In this document: in pieces, positions 1-7,823 of the stretch | How positions within the stretch are numbered: the stretch's first letter is position 1 | How the letters are laid out: each line of letters starts with the position of its first letter | NCBI RefSeq assembly: GCF_005519465.1 | Contig: NZ_CP027858.1 | Span: 6,373,001 to 6,437,000 of the forward strand | Reading direction: 5' to 3' | Source: Streptomyces clavuligerus | Lineage (GTDB): Bacteria; Actinomycetota; Actinomycetes; Streptomycetales; Streptomycetaceae | Length of the DNA stretch: 64,000 nucleotides | The notes under the pieces: model-generated | The model's input: only the letters and a program-made list of their open reading frames with translations | What the model was told of the DNA's origin: nothing | Databases searched by the model: none | Made by a program: the position numbers and the translations under genes

Positions 1-715
1 TGCCGTCGGCGGAGGTGCGGTGGACGACGGAGTCGGTGAGGTGCGCCGACGCGCGTGCCGCTATCTGCACCCCCGCGCCCCTCACCTCGTACACCTCGCA
101 GCCGACGGCCTCCAGGGCGCTGCCGTCGCCGGTGATGGCGAGACCGGCGCCCGAGGCGTGGTGCACCCGGCAGCGGTCGAGCCGGGGATGGCCGCCGCCG
201 CGCACCGACACCCCCGCCTGTCCCGCCGACACCACCTCGCACTCCTCGAACACACCGCCCGCGCCGTCCAGCACGGCGATGCCGGTGCCCGCGGGATTGT
301 CGACGCTGCACCGGCGCACGGTGGGCCGCGCGGCGCCGCGCACTTCGAGACCGGCGGCGGAACGGGTGGAGATCCGCAGATCGGTCAGCTCCGGTGTGCC
401 CTCCTCGATCAGCAGCGCGGGCACCGTCGTGTCCTGGCCCTCCACCTGGAGGCCCTGGACCGTCGCCGACGCGCGCACCGTCAGCGGTACTCCGTCGGCG
501 GGCGCGATCCGCGCCGAGCCGAGCGACGCGTCGGGGCCGCGCAGGACGACCGACCGGTCGATCGTCAGATTCTCGCGGTACGTCCCCGGGGCCACCGTGA
601 CGACATCACCGTCCGCCGCCGCCTCCAGGGCGGCGGTGAGGGAGGAGTACTCGCCCGTGCGGCGCCGCCACCGGGATGTGCCGATGTGGGTCACCTGGAC
701 CGTGCCCTGTGCCAT
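1..715 (-). CDS. Right-handed parallel beta-helix protein, partial (C-terminus outside window)
   Basis: The reading frame begins at ATG 715 (MAQGTVQVTHIG) and runs off the left edge. About 238 residues are visible. The sequence opens with a periplasmic-copper/pectate-lyase type motif (a GEYSSL...AADGDVVTVAPGTY stretch) and then shows repeated short beta-coil rungs of the type ARPTVRRCSVDN and GHPRLDRCRVHH, each about 22 residues, typical of the right-handed beta-helix (PbH1) fold. Streptomyces proteins with this N-terminus usually carry a C-terminal CbxX/CfqX-type AAA+ ATPase domain; that part would lie outside the window, so this is family knowledge and not seen. No signal peptide is visible, which suggests a cytoplasmic protein. 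Function unknown. Confidence 0.85.
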   Translation of the reverse strand, partial: MAQGTVQVTHIGTSRWRRRTGEYSSLTAALEAAADGDVVTVAPGTYRENLTIDRSVVLRGPDASLGSARIAPADGVPLTVRASATVQGLQVEGQDTTVPALLIEEGTPELTDLRISTRSAAGLEVRGAARPTVRRCSVDNPAGTGIAVLDGAGGVFEECEVVSAGQAGVSVRGGGHPRLDRCRVHHASGAGLAITGDGSALEAVGCEVYEVRGAGVQIAARASAHLTDSVVHRTSADG

Positions 716-1202
716 CGTGCTGCTCTGCCCCCACCTCGGGATTCGTTGCCACGCGTCTCGGGGAAGGGGGACGCCCCCTCGGGACCCGTCCCCGCGCGCA
801 CGGCGTCCGACCCGTGCCGTCGCAGGACACCGCGTCCGCCCGCGCGGAGGGTCCCGGCCCCAGGGAAGGGACCGCACCCACCGTAGCGCGCGCGAGGGGC
901 GGTGGTTGACGGGGAGCGGAGGCGGCCGTCGGCCGGTGGAGCGACCCCCGTACGGAGCGACGGCGACGCAGCCGGGCGGGCCGCTCCGGAAGGAGGGCGC
1001 GGGCACCGGCCGTCAGGGTGCCGTACGGGCCGTAGGGGTCCCGCACTGCCTCAACGCAGGGGGTACGGCGCGGAGTTCCCGCAGACCTCGTCGGGCGGAA
1101 ACCCCGCTGCCGGGGGAAGGGGACACACATACGGAGGGGGGTCGGAGGAGGGCTCCCGACGGAGGCGGGGAGGCGCGGAAGGGAGCGGAGGGGAGCGCTG
1201 TA
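716..1202. other. Gap without a recognisable gene
   Basis: This stretch separates the start of the beta-helix gene from the stop of the DUF6643 gene. It is very G-rich on the + strand. Frames that stay open here have no family-like sequence and no Shine-Dalgarno site. Only a weak, bulged hairpin is visible near 1140-1162, just downstream of the DUF6643 stop; it could act as a terminator, but I would not claim it. Confidence 0.4.
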
Positions 1203-1658
1203 TCAGTAACCCTGGCCCGGGTGGGGGCGGTTGTACGGGTCCTGGTACGGCGCGGGCGCGGGCCGGGCCGCGGCCGGGCGCATCGCCTCATAGCCGGTGG
1301 GCACCGGGCGCTGCTGCGAGAACTGCCCGGGAGGCGCCGGATACGCCCGCGGGGCGGGCGGCTGCGGCTGCGGTATGTACGGCGCCACGGCCTGCTGGAG
1401 CGGCATCGGCGGCTGAGGCGCCTGCTGCTGATAGCCGTACGCCGGCGGCTGCTGGTGCGCGGGGGCGGCCGGGAGCGCGGGCAGGGCCGACGGAAGCGCC
1501 GGCAGATGACTGGAACCGCTGTCGTACGGGGCGGGGACCCGGATCGGGGCGATCTGGGGCGTACCTCGCTCTGCGACAAGGGAGTCGTAGATAGGGGTGT
1601 CGGCGAAGGACGGTGCGGAGTAGTAACCGCCGCCGTAGGTGGAGCGGGGGGAGGTCAT
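1203..1658 (-). CDS. DUF6643 family protein
   Basis: A 151-residue protein starting MTSPRSTYGGGYYSAPSF. The start at 1658 is chosen because the conserved streptomycete N-terminus begins there; an upstream in-frame ATG at 1784 gives unlike sequence. The first 40 residues are conserved in Streptomyces; the rest is a proline/glutamine/tyrosine-rich disordered tail ending in NRPHPGQGY. There is no enzyme motif, signal peptide or membrane segment. Function is unknown. It appears to be transcribed alone, convergent with nothing and upstream of the beta-helix gene on the same strand. Confidence 0.8.
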   Translation of the reverse strand: MTSPRSTYGGGYYSAPSFADTPIYDSLVAERGTPQIAPIRVPAPYDSGSSHLPALPSALPALPAAPAHQQPPAYGYQQQAPQPPMPLQQAVAPYIPQPQPPAPRAYPAPPGQFSQQRPVPTGYEAMRPAAARPAPAPYQDPYNRPHPGQGY

Positions 1659-1873
1659 GGGACCTAAGGTAAGCCCACGAGTGCCGGTTGGGGAGGCCGG
1701 TATCTGGGTTGTTTCGGTGGATGCCTGGCCACATGGAGCAGTAATGCGAGCGAATGCGGGAAAATCGGTCGCGCAACAGGGCAAGAATCCTGTAAAGAGC
1801 AGGTTGACGGCGGGTTACCGATGGGTTCAGGGGGTGGAAAACGCCTCCGGCGCCCCAGGGTCGCCGGGACGGC

Positions 1874-3589
1874 TCACCGGCCGGATCCGCCCGTCCGTCC
1901 GCCACCGCCGGTACGCGTGTAGGCGCGCCCCTTCCAGGACGCGCCGAGCCCCCGGTGGTGCCGGAGCGCCGAGTCCACGGTCATCAGCAGATAGAGCAGC
2001 GCGGTGAACGGGAGCGCGAGCGCGAGCAGCGGCGGCTGACGGTAGTACCGCAGCATCGGCAGACAGCTCATGGCCATCAGCGCCCACGCGCACGCCCCCG
2101 CCCGGAGCGCCGTGGTGTCCCCGGCCACGAGCCCCGCGCACACCGCCCAGGGCGGTACCAGATAGACCAGGATGAGCCCCGCGACCGTACCGGCGAGCAG
2201 TACCGGGCTGTGCCGGAGCTGGGTGTACGCGCTGCGCGACACCATCCGCCACAGCTCCGGGAGTCCGGGGTAGGGCCGCACGCTGGTGACCCGCTCCGCG
2301 AGCCCCAGCCAGATCCGGCCACCGGACCGGCGCACCGCCCGCGCCAGCGCCACATCGTCGATCACGGCACCCCGGATGGAGTCGGGCACTCCCGCCCGGT
2401 CGGCCGCGGACGTCCGCAGCAGCACACAGCCGCCCGCCGCGGCGGCCGTGCGGGACCCCGGGCGGTTGACCCGGCGGAACGGGTAGAGCTGGCAGAAGAA
2501 GTACACGAACGCGGGGACCACGAGCCGTTCCCACCCGGTGGTGACCCGTAGCCGCGCCATCTGCGACACCAGGTCCAGCCGGTGCGCGCGGGCGGCGGAC
2601 ACCAGGGCGCGGAGGCTGTCCGGGGCGTGCGCGATGTCGGCGTCGGTGAGGAGCAGATACTCGGGCGCCGCGGCCCCCCGTGACGGACCGTCCGCCGCGG
2701 GTCCGCCGGGGCGCCCCGGCGACCGGGCGGCGGACTCCCCGGCCGGGGCCCCCGGGCTCTCGGGGCGGGTGGCCGATTCCCGGCGCGGGGTTCGGTGGGT
2801 GCCGGTGGGCGGTCGGCCTCCGGACCGTCCCGGACCGTCCGGGGCCTCCCGCTCGCGGTGGTGCCCGGGGGCCGGAGGGGTGTCCCGGGCGGCGACGGTC
2901 CCGATGACGGACGTGCGGGGGTCGCCCGCCCCGGCGGCTTCCCGGGACGGGGTACCCCGGGCAGCGGATTCCCGGGACGGGGCGCGGTGGGTGCCGCCGG
3001 TCGGCAGGCCCCCGGGCCGCCCGGACCCCGCCGGGCCGTCGGGGCCCTCTTGCCCGCGCTGGTGCCCGGGGGTGTTCCGGGCGTCGGCGGCGCCGGTGAC
3101 GGGCCTTCGGGGTCCGGCGGCCCCGGCGGCGGACTCCCCGTGCGGGGTTCCCGGGGTCTCGGGGCGGGTGGCCGATTCCCCGTGCGGGGCGCGGGCCCGG
3201 TCGATGCCGTGGCGGACGGCCCACAGCTTGCCCGTCCAGCCCGGTGGCGGCTCACCGGGGGAGACGACCCGCAGCGGCAGCCCCCCGTACCGCTCGGACA
3301 GGGAGCGCGCCAGCGCGCCTGTGCCGTCCGTGCTGCCGTCGTCCACCAGCACGACCCCGGCCCGGCCGGGATACTCCTGGGCCAGCAGCGACGGCAGGGA
3401 GAGCGGCAGCACCGCCGCCTCGTCCCGGGCGGGGACGAGGACGGCGACATCCGGCCACTCGTCCGGTTCGCCGCCCGGCCCCGGGGGGCGCGGCAGCCGC
3501 TGGTCCGTGCGCCAGAAGAAGCCCCGGCACAGCAGCAGCCACCCCCAGACGGCCAGGGAACCGAGGGCGGTCCAGGCGAGGGCGCTCAT
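1874..3589 (-). CDS. Family 2 glycosyltransferase (HpnB-like) with a repeat-rich insertion
   Basis: A 571-residue membrane glycosyltransferase. An N-terminal membrane segment (residues 5-22) is followed by a GT-A nucleotide-sugar fold: [11 protein letters not shown] (48-58), [12 protein letters not shown] (79-90), the DxD-type motif LLTDADIA (313-320), [14 protein letters not shown] and a QxxRW-like acceptor region, then C-terminal hydrophobic segments. It resembles hopanoid-associated HpnB-type enzymes, normally about 380-400 residues. The excess is a Pro/Gly/Arg/Glu-rich stretch (residues about 135-309) between the nucleotide-binding half and the DxD motif. It is divergent from the racemase-like gene, with 58 bp between the starts. 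Substrate cannot be told. Confidence 0.85.
   Translation of the reverse strand: MSALAWTALGSLAVWGWLLLCRGFFWRTDQRLPRPPGPGGEPDEWPDVAVLVPARDEAAVLPLSLPSLLAQEYPGRAGVVLVDDGSTDGTGALARSLSERYGGLPLRVVSPGEPPPGWTGKLWAVRHGIDRARAPHGESATRPETPGTPHGESAAGAAGPRRPVTGAADARNTPGHQRGQEGPDGPAGSGRPGGLPTGGTHRAPSRESAARGTPSREAAGAGDPRTSVIGTVAARDTPPAPGHHREREAPDGPGRSGGRPPTGTHRTPRRESATRPESPGAPAGESAARSPGRPGGPAADGPSRGAAAPEYLLLTDADIAHAPDSLRALVSAARAHRLDLVSQMARLRVTTGWERLVVPAFVYFFCQLYPFRRVNRPGSRTAAAAGGCVLLRTSAADRAGVPDSIRGAVIDDVALARAVRRSGGRIWLGLAERVTSVRPYPGLPELWRMVSRSAYTQLRHSPVLLAGTVAGLILVYLVPPWAVCAGLVAGDTTALRAGACAWALMAMSCLPMLRYYRQPPLLALALPFTALLYLLMTVDSALRHHRGLGASWKGRAYTRTGGGGRTGGSGR
2663..3187 (-). repeat. In-frame decayed tandem repeats inside the glycosyltransferase gene
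   Basis: Encodes residues about 135-309 of the glycosyltransferase. Two and a half units of about 64-69 residues can be aligned, each starting with ESA(T/A)R and containing GPR/GDPR, a (N/D)TP..GH(Q/H)R block, (E/A)PDGP and PTG(G)THR(A/T)PxR. The units keep frame but have diverged, so the duplication is not recent. The insertion is hydrophilic and probably disordered. Confidence 0.75.
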
Positions 3590-3635
3590 GCGCCGCAGTC
3601 TGCCCCACCGGACCGCCTCACCGGGGCCTGTCGAC

Positions 3636-3641
3636 TATGGT
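3636..3641 (+). promoter_or_regulatory. Likely -10 box of a leaderless transcript for the racemase-like gene
   Basis: TATGGT lies 6 nt before the GTG start at 3648 with no Shine-Dalgarno sequence between, the geometry of a leaderless actinobacterial mRNA. No clear -35 box. Confidence 0.5.
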
Positions 3642-3647
3642 GACCGG

Positions 3648-4433
3648 GTGAAGATCGCGCTTATGGACTCCGGAATCGGCCTGCTCGCGGCTGCCGCCGC
3701 GGTACGCGGACTGCGGCCCGACGCGGATCTCGTGCTCTCCCAGGACCCCGACGGGATGCCCTGGGGTCCGCGCACCCCGGAGGGGGTGACCGAGCGGGCG
3801 CTCGCCGTGGCCCGCGCCGCCGCCGAGCACGCCCCGGACGCCCTGATCGTCGCCTGCAACACCGCCACCGTGCACGCCCTGCCCGCGCTCCGGGCGGCGC
3901 TGGAACCCGCGATCCCGGTCATCGGCACCGTACCGGCGATCAAGCCCGCCGCCGTGGCCGGAGGTCCCATCGCCATCTGGGCCACCCCGGCCACCACCGG
4001 CAGCCCCTACCAGCGCGACCTGATCGGCCGGTTCGCCGGGGCCGTCGATGTCGCCGAGGTGCCCTGCCCGGGTCTCGCCGACGCGGTGGACCACGCCGAC
4101 GACGAGGCCATCGACCGGGCGGTGGCCGCCGCGGCGGCCCGCACCCCCCGGGACACCCGGGCCGTGGTCCTCGGCTGCACCCACTACGAACTCGTGGCCG
4201 AGCGCATCCGGGACGCCATCGGGACCCCCGTGGCCCTCCACGGGTCCGCCGGAGCCGTCGCCGCCCAGGCGCTGCGCCGGATCGGGGCCGCGCCCGCGCC
4301 GGGGGCCACCGCGTCCGGGACGCTGACCGTGCTGCTCAGTGGGCGGGCGTCCGCCCTGCCCGACAGGGCGCTGCGCTACGCCGAGGGCCGCGGGCTCCAG
4401 CCGCTGGCCACCGGGGCCGACTTCGGGGGCTGA
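3648..4433 (+). CDS. Aspartate/glutamate racemase family protein
   Basis: A 261-residue protein of the MurI/Asp-Glu racemase superfamily, which interconverts D- and L-amino acids using two cysteines. Visible motifs are the N-terminal DSG (Asp7-Ser8-Gly9), the first catalytic Cys70 in ACNTAT and the second, Cys177, in LGCTHYE. It lacks the usual FDSGVGG form of MurI, so whether it makes D-glutamate for peptidoglycan is open; a paralogue is possible. The GTG start at 3648 is supported by the TATGGT box 6 nt upstream. It is divergent from the glycosyltransferase gene and followed by a 205-bp gap. Confidence 0.82.
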   Translation: MKIALMDSGIGLLAAAAAVRGLRPDADLVLSQDPDGMPWGPRTPEGVTERALAVARAAAEHAPDALIVACNTATVHALPALRAALEPAIPVIGTVPAIKPAAVAGGPIAIWATPATTGSPYQRDLIGRFAGAVDVAEVPCPGLADAVDHADDEAIDRAVAAAAARTPRDTRAVVLGCTHYELVAERIRDAIGTPVALHGSAGAVAAQALRRIGAAPAPGATASGTLTVLLSGRASALPDRALRYAEGRGLQPLATGADFGG

Positions 4434-4626
4434 CCCCGCCGAGGACCGCGCCGACACGATCCCGTACGCGCGAACGATTCCGTACGCGCGCGAACACCGT
4501 CCCCGCCGCCCGTTCCGGCAGGTGGCGGAGGCGTTCTTCCCGTCGGCGATCCATGTCGGGCATCGTGTGACATGTCCGATGGGTGATGCGTCTCATGGAG
4601 CCGATGCCGACCCGCCGGTCCCTGGG

Positions 4627-4632
4627 TACGCT
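4627..4632 (+). promoter_or_regulatory. Likely -10 box of a leaderless transcript for the PH-domain gene
   Basis: TACGCT lies 6 nt before ATG 4639 and no ribosome-binding site is present. The spacing matches the other leaderless-type starts in this region. Confidence 0.5.
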
Positions 4633-4638
4633 GCGAAC

Positions 4639-5199
4639 ATGAGGGACCACCCCCGCGATCCCGCGGCCTCCCCGGCGGAGCCGACGCCCGCCGTGTGGAC
4701 CGGCCGCGCGACCAATCGGATGCAGTGGCTGCTCGCCCTGGCGGGAGCCGCCTTCGTCGTCCTCGGTATCGAGCTGGCCGTCCGGTCCTCCTGGTCGTCC
4801 GGTATCGCACCGCTGCTGATGGCCGTCATCGGCTGTGTCGCCGTGGGACTGCTGATGCTCTACGGGACGCTCGCCTTCGTCCATGTGGCGGTACGGGTCG
4901 ACAGCGACGCGGTCGAGGTCCGCTGCGGCCATCTGGGGCTGCCCCGCCGCCGGATTCCCCTCGCCCAGGTGGTGGCCGCCGAATTCGCCCCCAGTGTCAC
5001 CCCGCGCCAGTGGGGCGGCTGGGGCTACCGGTGGCGGCCGGAGAAGGGCACCGCCGTGATCGTGCGCCGGGGCGAGGGCATCGTCGTCACCCTGGGTGAC
5101 GGCCGGACCTTCACGGTGACCGTGGATGACGCCGAGGCCGCCGTCCGCGCCATCCGGGACCGCCTCCGTCCGCCCACGGGCACCCCGGCGGAGATCTGA
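4639..5199 (+). CDS. Membrane protein with PH-like (bPH) domain
   Basis: A 186-residue protein. Two hydrophobic segments (about residues 30-50 and 55-78) are followed by a soluble C-terminal domain with the pattern VAVRVDSDAVEVRCG...RIPLAQV...GTAVIVRRGEGIVVTL, typical of small bacterial PH-domain membrane proteins (DUF3093-like). The start at 4639 (MRDHPRDP) is chosen because the -10-like TACGCT sits 6 nt upstream. Cellular role unknown. It stands alone between the racemase-like gene and lnt. Confidence 0.75.
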   Translation: MRDHPRDPAASPAEPTPAVWTGRATNRMQWLLALAGAAFVVLGIELAVRSSWSSGIAPLLMAVIGCVAVGLLMLYGTLAFVHVAVRVDSDAVEVRCGHLGLPRRRIPLAQVVAAEFAPSVTPRQWGGWGYRWRPEKGTAVIVRRGEGIVVTLGDGRTFTVTVDDAEAAVRAIRDRLRPPTGTPAEI

Positions 5200-5262
5200 T
5201 CCCCCCGTTCCCCTCCCGCGCACCCGTCCCGGGCGGCCCGGCCGGGCCCCGGGCGGGTGACC

Positions 5263-5310
5263 GAGTTGTCCCCAGGGACGCGTCCCTGCGGAGTTGTCCA
5301 CAGGGACGCG
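5263..5310 (+). repeat. Two direct repeats containing DnaA-box-like sequences
   Basis: Two 20-bp copies, 5263-5282 and 5291-5310, differ at one base and are 28 bp apart. The second contains TTGTCCACA (5294-5302), identical to the preferred Streptomyces DnaA box; the first contains TTGTCCCCA (5266-5274). The site lies 45 bp before the lnt start. There is no dnaA, dnaN or AT-rich unwinding region nearby, so this is not oriC. Confidence 0.55.
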
Positions 5311-5341
5311 CCCGGGACGACGCGCGCATACCCCCTCGCCG

Positions 5342-5347
5342 TAGACT
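5342..5347 (+). promoter_or_regulatory. Likely -10 box of a leaderless transcript for lnt
   Basis: TAGACT, 7 nt before GTG 5355, with no Shine-Dalgarno sequence between. The 20-bp repeats with DnaA-like boxes lie 32 bp upstream of this box, near the expected -35 position or just upstream of it. Confidence 0.55.
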
Positions 5348-5354
5348 CCGGCAG

Positions 5355-6965
5355 GTGAGCACCACCATCGCCGCCGTCGACACCCCCGAGCCCGCCACCG
5401 CCCGGCGCGTCCCGCCGCTGCGGCGGCTGACGCGGCCCCTGGCCGCCGTGGCCTCCGGGGTGCTGCTCTTCCTCAGCTTTCCGCCCCGGCCGCTGTGGTG
5501 GCTGGCGGTGCCCGCCTTCGCCCTGCTGGCCTGGACCCTGCGCGGACGGCGCCTCCGTACCGCGTTCGGCCTCGGCTGGCTGAGCGGTCTCGGTTTTCTG
5601 CTGCCGCTGCTGATATGGACCGGCGAGGAGGTCGGGCCGGTCCCGTGGATCGCGCTCGCCGCCGTGGAGGCGCTGTTCATCGCCGCCACCGCCGTGGGCA
5701 TCGCCGTCGTCGGCCGGCTCCCGGCCTGGCCGCTGTGGGCGGCGGCGGTCTGGATCCTCGGCGAGGCCGCGCGCGCCCGGGTCCCGTTCGGGGGCTTCCC
5801 CTGGGGGAAGATCGCCTTCGGCCAGGCCGACGGGGTCTTCCTCCCGCTCGCCGCCGTCGGCGGCACCCCCGTGCTCGGCTTCGCCGTCGTCCTGTGCGGC
5901 TTCGGGCTGTACGAGCTGGTGCGGCGCGCCCTGGCCTTCCGGCGCACCGGCGAGCTGCCCCGGGGGCCGCTGGCCGTCGCCCTGCTCAGTCTGTTCCTGC
6001 CGGTCACAGCGGCGTTCGCGGCACTGCCGCTGGTCGACGCGTCCGCCGAGGACGGCACCGCGACCGTCGCCGCCGTACAGGGCAACGTGCCCCGCCTCGG
6101 GCTCGACTTCAACGCCCAGCGCCGCGCGGTCCTCGACAACCACGCGCGGCGCACCCAGGAGCTGGCCGCCGATGTGGCGGCGGGCCGCTCCCCGCGGCCC
6201 GACTTCGTCCTCTGGCCGGAGAACTCCTCCGACCTCGACCCCTACCGCAATCCCGACGCCCGCGCCGTGATCGACGAGGCCGTACGGGCGATCGGGGTGC
6301 CCACCGTCGTGGGCGCGGTGCTCAGCCCCGACACCGGCAAGCTCCGCAACACCCTCATCGCGTGGGACCCCGAACACGGCCCCGTCGACACCTACGACAA
6401 GCGCCATGTGCAGCCCTTCGGCGAGTACATCCCGATGCGGTCCGTCGTCCGCCTCTTCAGCTCCGACGTGGACCGGGTGCGGCGCGACTTCGGCCCCGGC
6501 GACAAGATCGGCGTCTTCGACCTGGCGGGCACCAAGGTCGGCCTCGTCACCTGCTACGAGGCCGCCTTCGACGACATGGCCCGCGACACCGTCACCGAGG
6601 GCGCCCAGCTCATCTCCGTCCCCAGCAACAACGCCACCTTCGGGCGGAGCGAGATGACCTATCAGCAGCTCGCGATGTCCAGGGTGCGGGCGGTCGAGCA
6701 CAGCCGCACCGTGGTCGTGCCGGTCACCAGCGGCGTCAGCGCGGTGATCACCCCCGACGGGAAGGTGATCAGCAAGTCGGGGATGTTCACCCCGGACGTC
6801 CTGGTCGAGGAGGTGCCGCTGCGCTCCTCGCTGACCCCGGCGACACGGCTCGGCGTCTGGCCCGAGATCGCGCTGCTGCTGCTCGCCGCGGGCGCCCTGG
6901 GCACCTCCGCCACCACCACCCTCCGCGCCCGCCGCGCGGCCGGTCCCACCACCGCCGCCGACTGA
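5355..6965 (+). CDS. lnt: Apolipoprotein N-acyltransferase
   Basis: A 536-residue integral membrane enzyme that N-acylates the diacylglyceryl-cysteine of lipoproteins, the last step of lipoprotein maturation. The N-terminal half holds about six membrane segments (residues 28-215) with the conserved GEAARARVPFGGFPWG loop. The C-terminal half is a nitrilase-fold domain with the catalytic triad Glu289 (LWPENSS), Lys349 (YDKRHVQPFGEYIP) and Cys400 (TCYEAAF). A last membrane segment follows (about 505-520). Length and motifs fit functional Lnt. The GTG start at 5355 follows a -10-like TAGACT by 7 nt. Confidence 0.95.
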   Translation: MSTTIAAVDTPEPATARRVPPLRRLTRPLAAVASGVLLFLSFPPRPLWWLAVPAFALLAWTLRGRRLRTAFGLGWLSGLGFLLPLLIWTGEEVGPVPWIALAAVEALFIAATAVGIAVVGRLPAWPLWAAAVWILGEAARARVPFGGFPWGKIAFGQADGVFLPLAAVGGTPVLGFAVVLCGFGLYELVRRALAFRRTGELPRGPLAVALLSLFLPVTAAFAALPLVDASAEDGTATVAAVQGNVPRLGLDFNAQRRAVLDNHARRTQELAADVAAGRSPRPDFVLWPENSSDLDPYRNPDARAVIDEAVRAIGVPTVVGAVLSPDTGKLRNTLIAWDPEHGPVDTYDKRHVQPFGEYIPMRSVVRLFSSDVDRVRRDFGPGDKIGVFDLAGTKVGLVTCYEAAFDDMARDTVTEGAQLISVPSNNATFGRSEMTYQQLAMSRVRAVEHSRTVVVPVTSGVSAVITPDGKVISKSGMFTPDVLVEEVPLRSSLTPATRLGVWPEIALLLLAAGALGTSATTTLRARRAAGPTTAAD

Positions 6966-7089
6966 CCCGCCCCGCCTCCGCCCGGGAGCACGTCCGCACC
7001 TGGCTCCCGGGCCGAACGGCCCGCCTCGCCCCGAGGCGGACCGAGCAAACGGAAGACCGAGTCACCGGAAGAGAGGATCTTGCCCGGGT

Positions 7090-7095
7090 TAGGCT
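7090..7095 (+). promoter_or_regulatory. Likely -10 box of a leaderless transcript for the Nudix gene
   Basis: TAGGCT, 6 nt before ATG 7102; no ribosome-binding site between. Confidence 0.5.
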
Positions 7096-7101
7096 CGCGG
7101 C

Positions 7102-7590
7102 ATGGCCACTCCCGACTTCATCCGTGAGATCCGTGCCGCCGCGGGGCACCGGTTGCTGTTGCTGCCGGGTGTCAGCGCGGTCGTCTTCGACGACGAGGGG
7201 CGGGTGCTGCTCGTCCGGCGGGCGGACAACGGCCTCTGGTCGATCATCGGGGGGATCGCGGAGCCCGGTGAGGAACCGGCCGGGACGGCGGTGCGCGAGG
7301 TGTACGAGGAGACCGCGGTGCGCTGTACGGCGGAGCGGGTCGTCCTGGTCCAGGGGCTGCCCCGGCCGGTCACCTACCCCAACGGCGACCGTTGCCAGTA
7401 CATGGACATCTGCTTCCGCTGCCGCGCCACCGGCGGCCTGGCCCGGGTCAATGACGACGAGTCGCTGGAGGTGGGGTGGTTCGCGCTGGACGCCCTGCCC
7501 GAGCTGAGGGAGTTCGCCCGGTTCCGGATCGCGCAGGCGCTGACCGAGGGCCCGGCCTGGTTCAGCCCGGCCGCCGCCCCTGTCGGCTAG
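7102..7590 (+). CDS. Nudix hydrolase
   Basis: A 162-residue protein with a Nudix box at residues about 49-71 (GGIAEPGEE...AVREVYEETAV), matching Gx5Ex7REUxEExGU except that the last Gly is Ala. The core Glu residues that bind the catalytic metal are present. Family members hydrolyse nucleoside diphosphates linked to another group; the substrate cannot be read here. The region before the box (LLLPGVSAVVFDDEGRVLLVRR) is the usual first strand pair. It is monocistronic, starting 136 bp after lnt. Confidence 0.88.
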   Translation: MATPDFIREIRAAAGHRLLLLPGVSAVVFDDEGRVLLVRRADNGLWSIIGGIAEPGEEPAGTAVREVYEETAVRCTAERVVLVQGLPRPVTYPNGDRCQYMDICFRCRATGGLARVNDDESLEVGWFALDALPELREFARFRIAQALTEGPAWFSPAAAPVG

Positions 7591-7752
7591 CCCCCGTCGG
7601 TCCGCCGCCCCCGTTGGACGGCCCCTGTCGGGCAGCCGCCCCCACCGGGGCCGCCCGCCCCTTACCGGAGCCCGGCGGCCCCGGCAAGCGGACCCCGCGT
7701 TCGGCACCGTACTGGCTGGATATCGTTCAAGAATTGATCGACTCGGTCAGCC

Positions 7753-7772
7753 GTGGTCGCGTGATTGACCAC
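7753..7772. promoter_or_regulatory. Inverted repeat upstream of the STAND gene
   Basis: GTGGTC and GACCAC, perfect 6-bp arms with an 8-bp spacer, about 50 bp before ATG 7824. Operator-like; the cognate regulator is unknown. Confidence 0.35.
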
Positions 7773-7823
7773 GCTCCGGGTAGGAACTAGCGGACCCGTA
7801 CAGGCGACTGAGGGGGCTCGTGG

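Noticed and set aside
2538..3647. N-terminal extension of the racemase-like protein by 370 codons
   Set aside because: The upstream frame is antisense to the glycosyltransferase and its repeats; the family N-terminus and -10 box fix the start at 3648.
5263..5310. Replication origin suggested by DnaA-like boxes
   Set aside because: Only two boxes, no AT-rich unwinding element and no dnaA/dnaN neighbours.
5025..6701. A 558-codon - strand frame opposite lnt
   Set aside because: Lnt on the + strand has its full catalytic triad; the antisense product has no recognisable domain.
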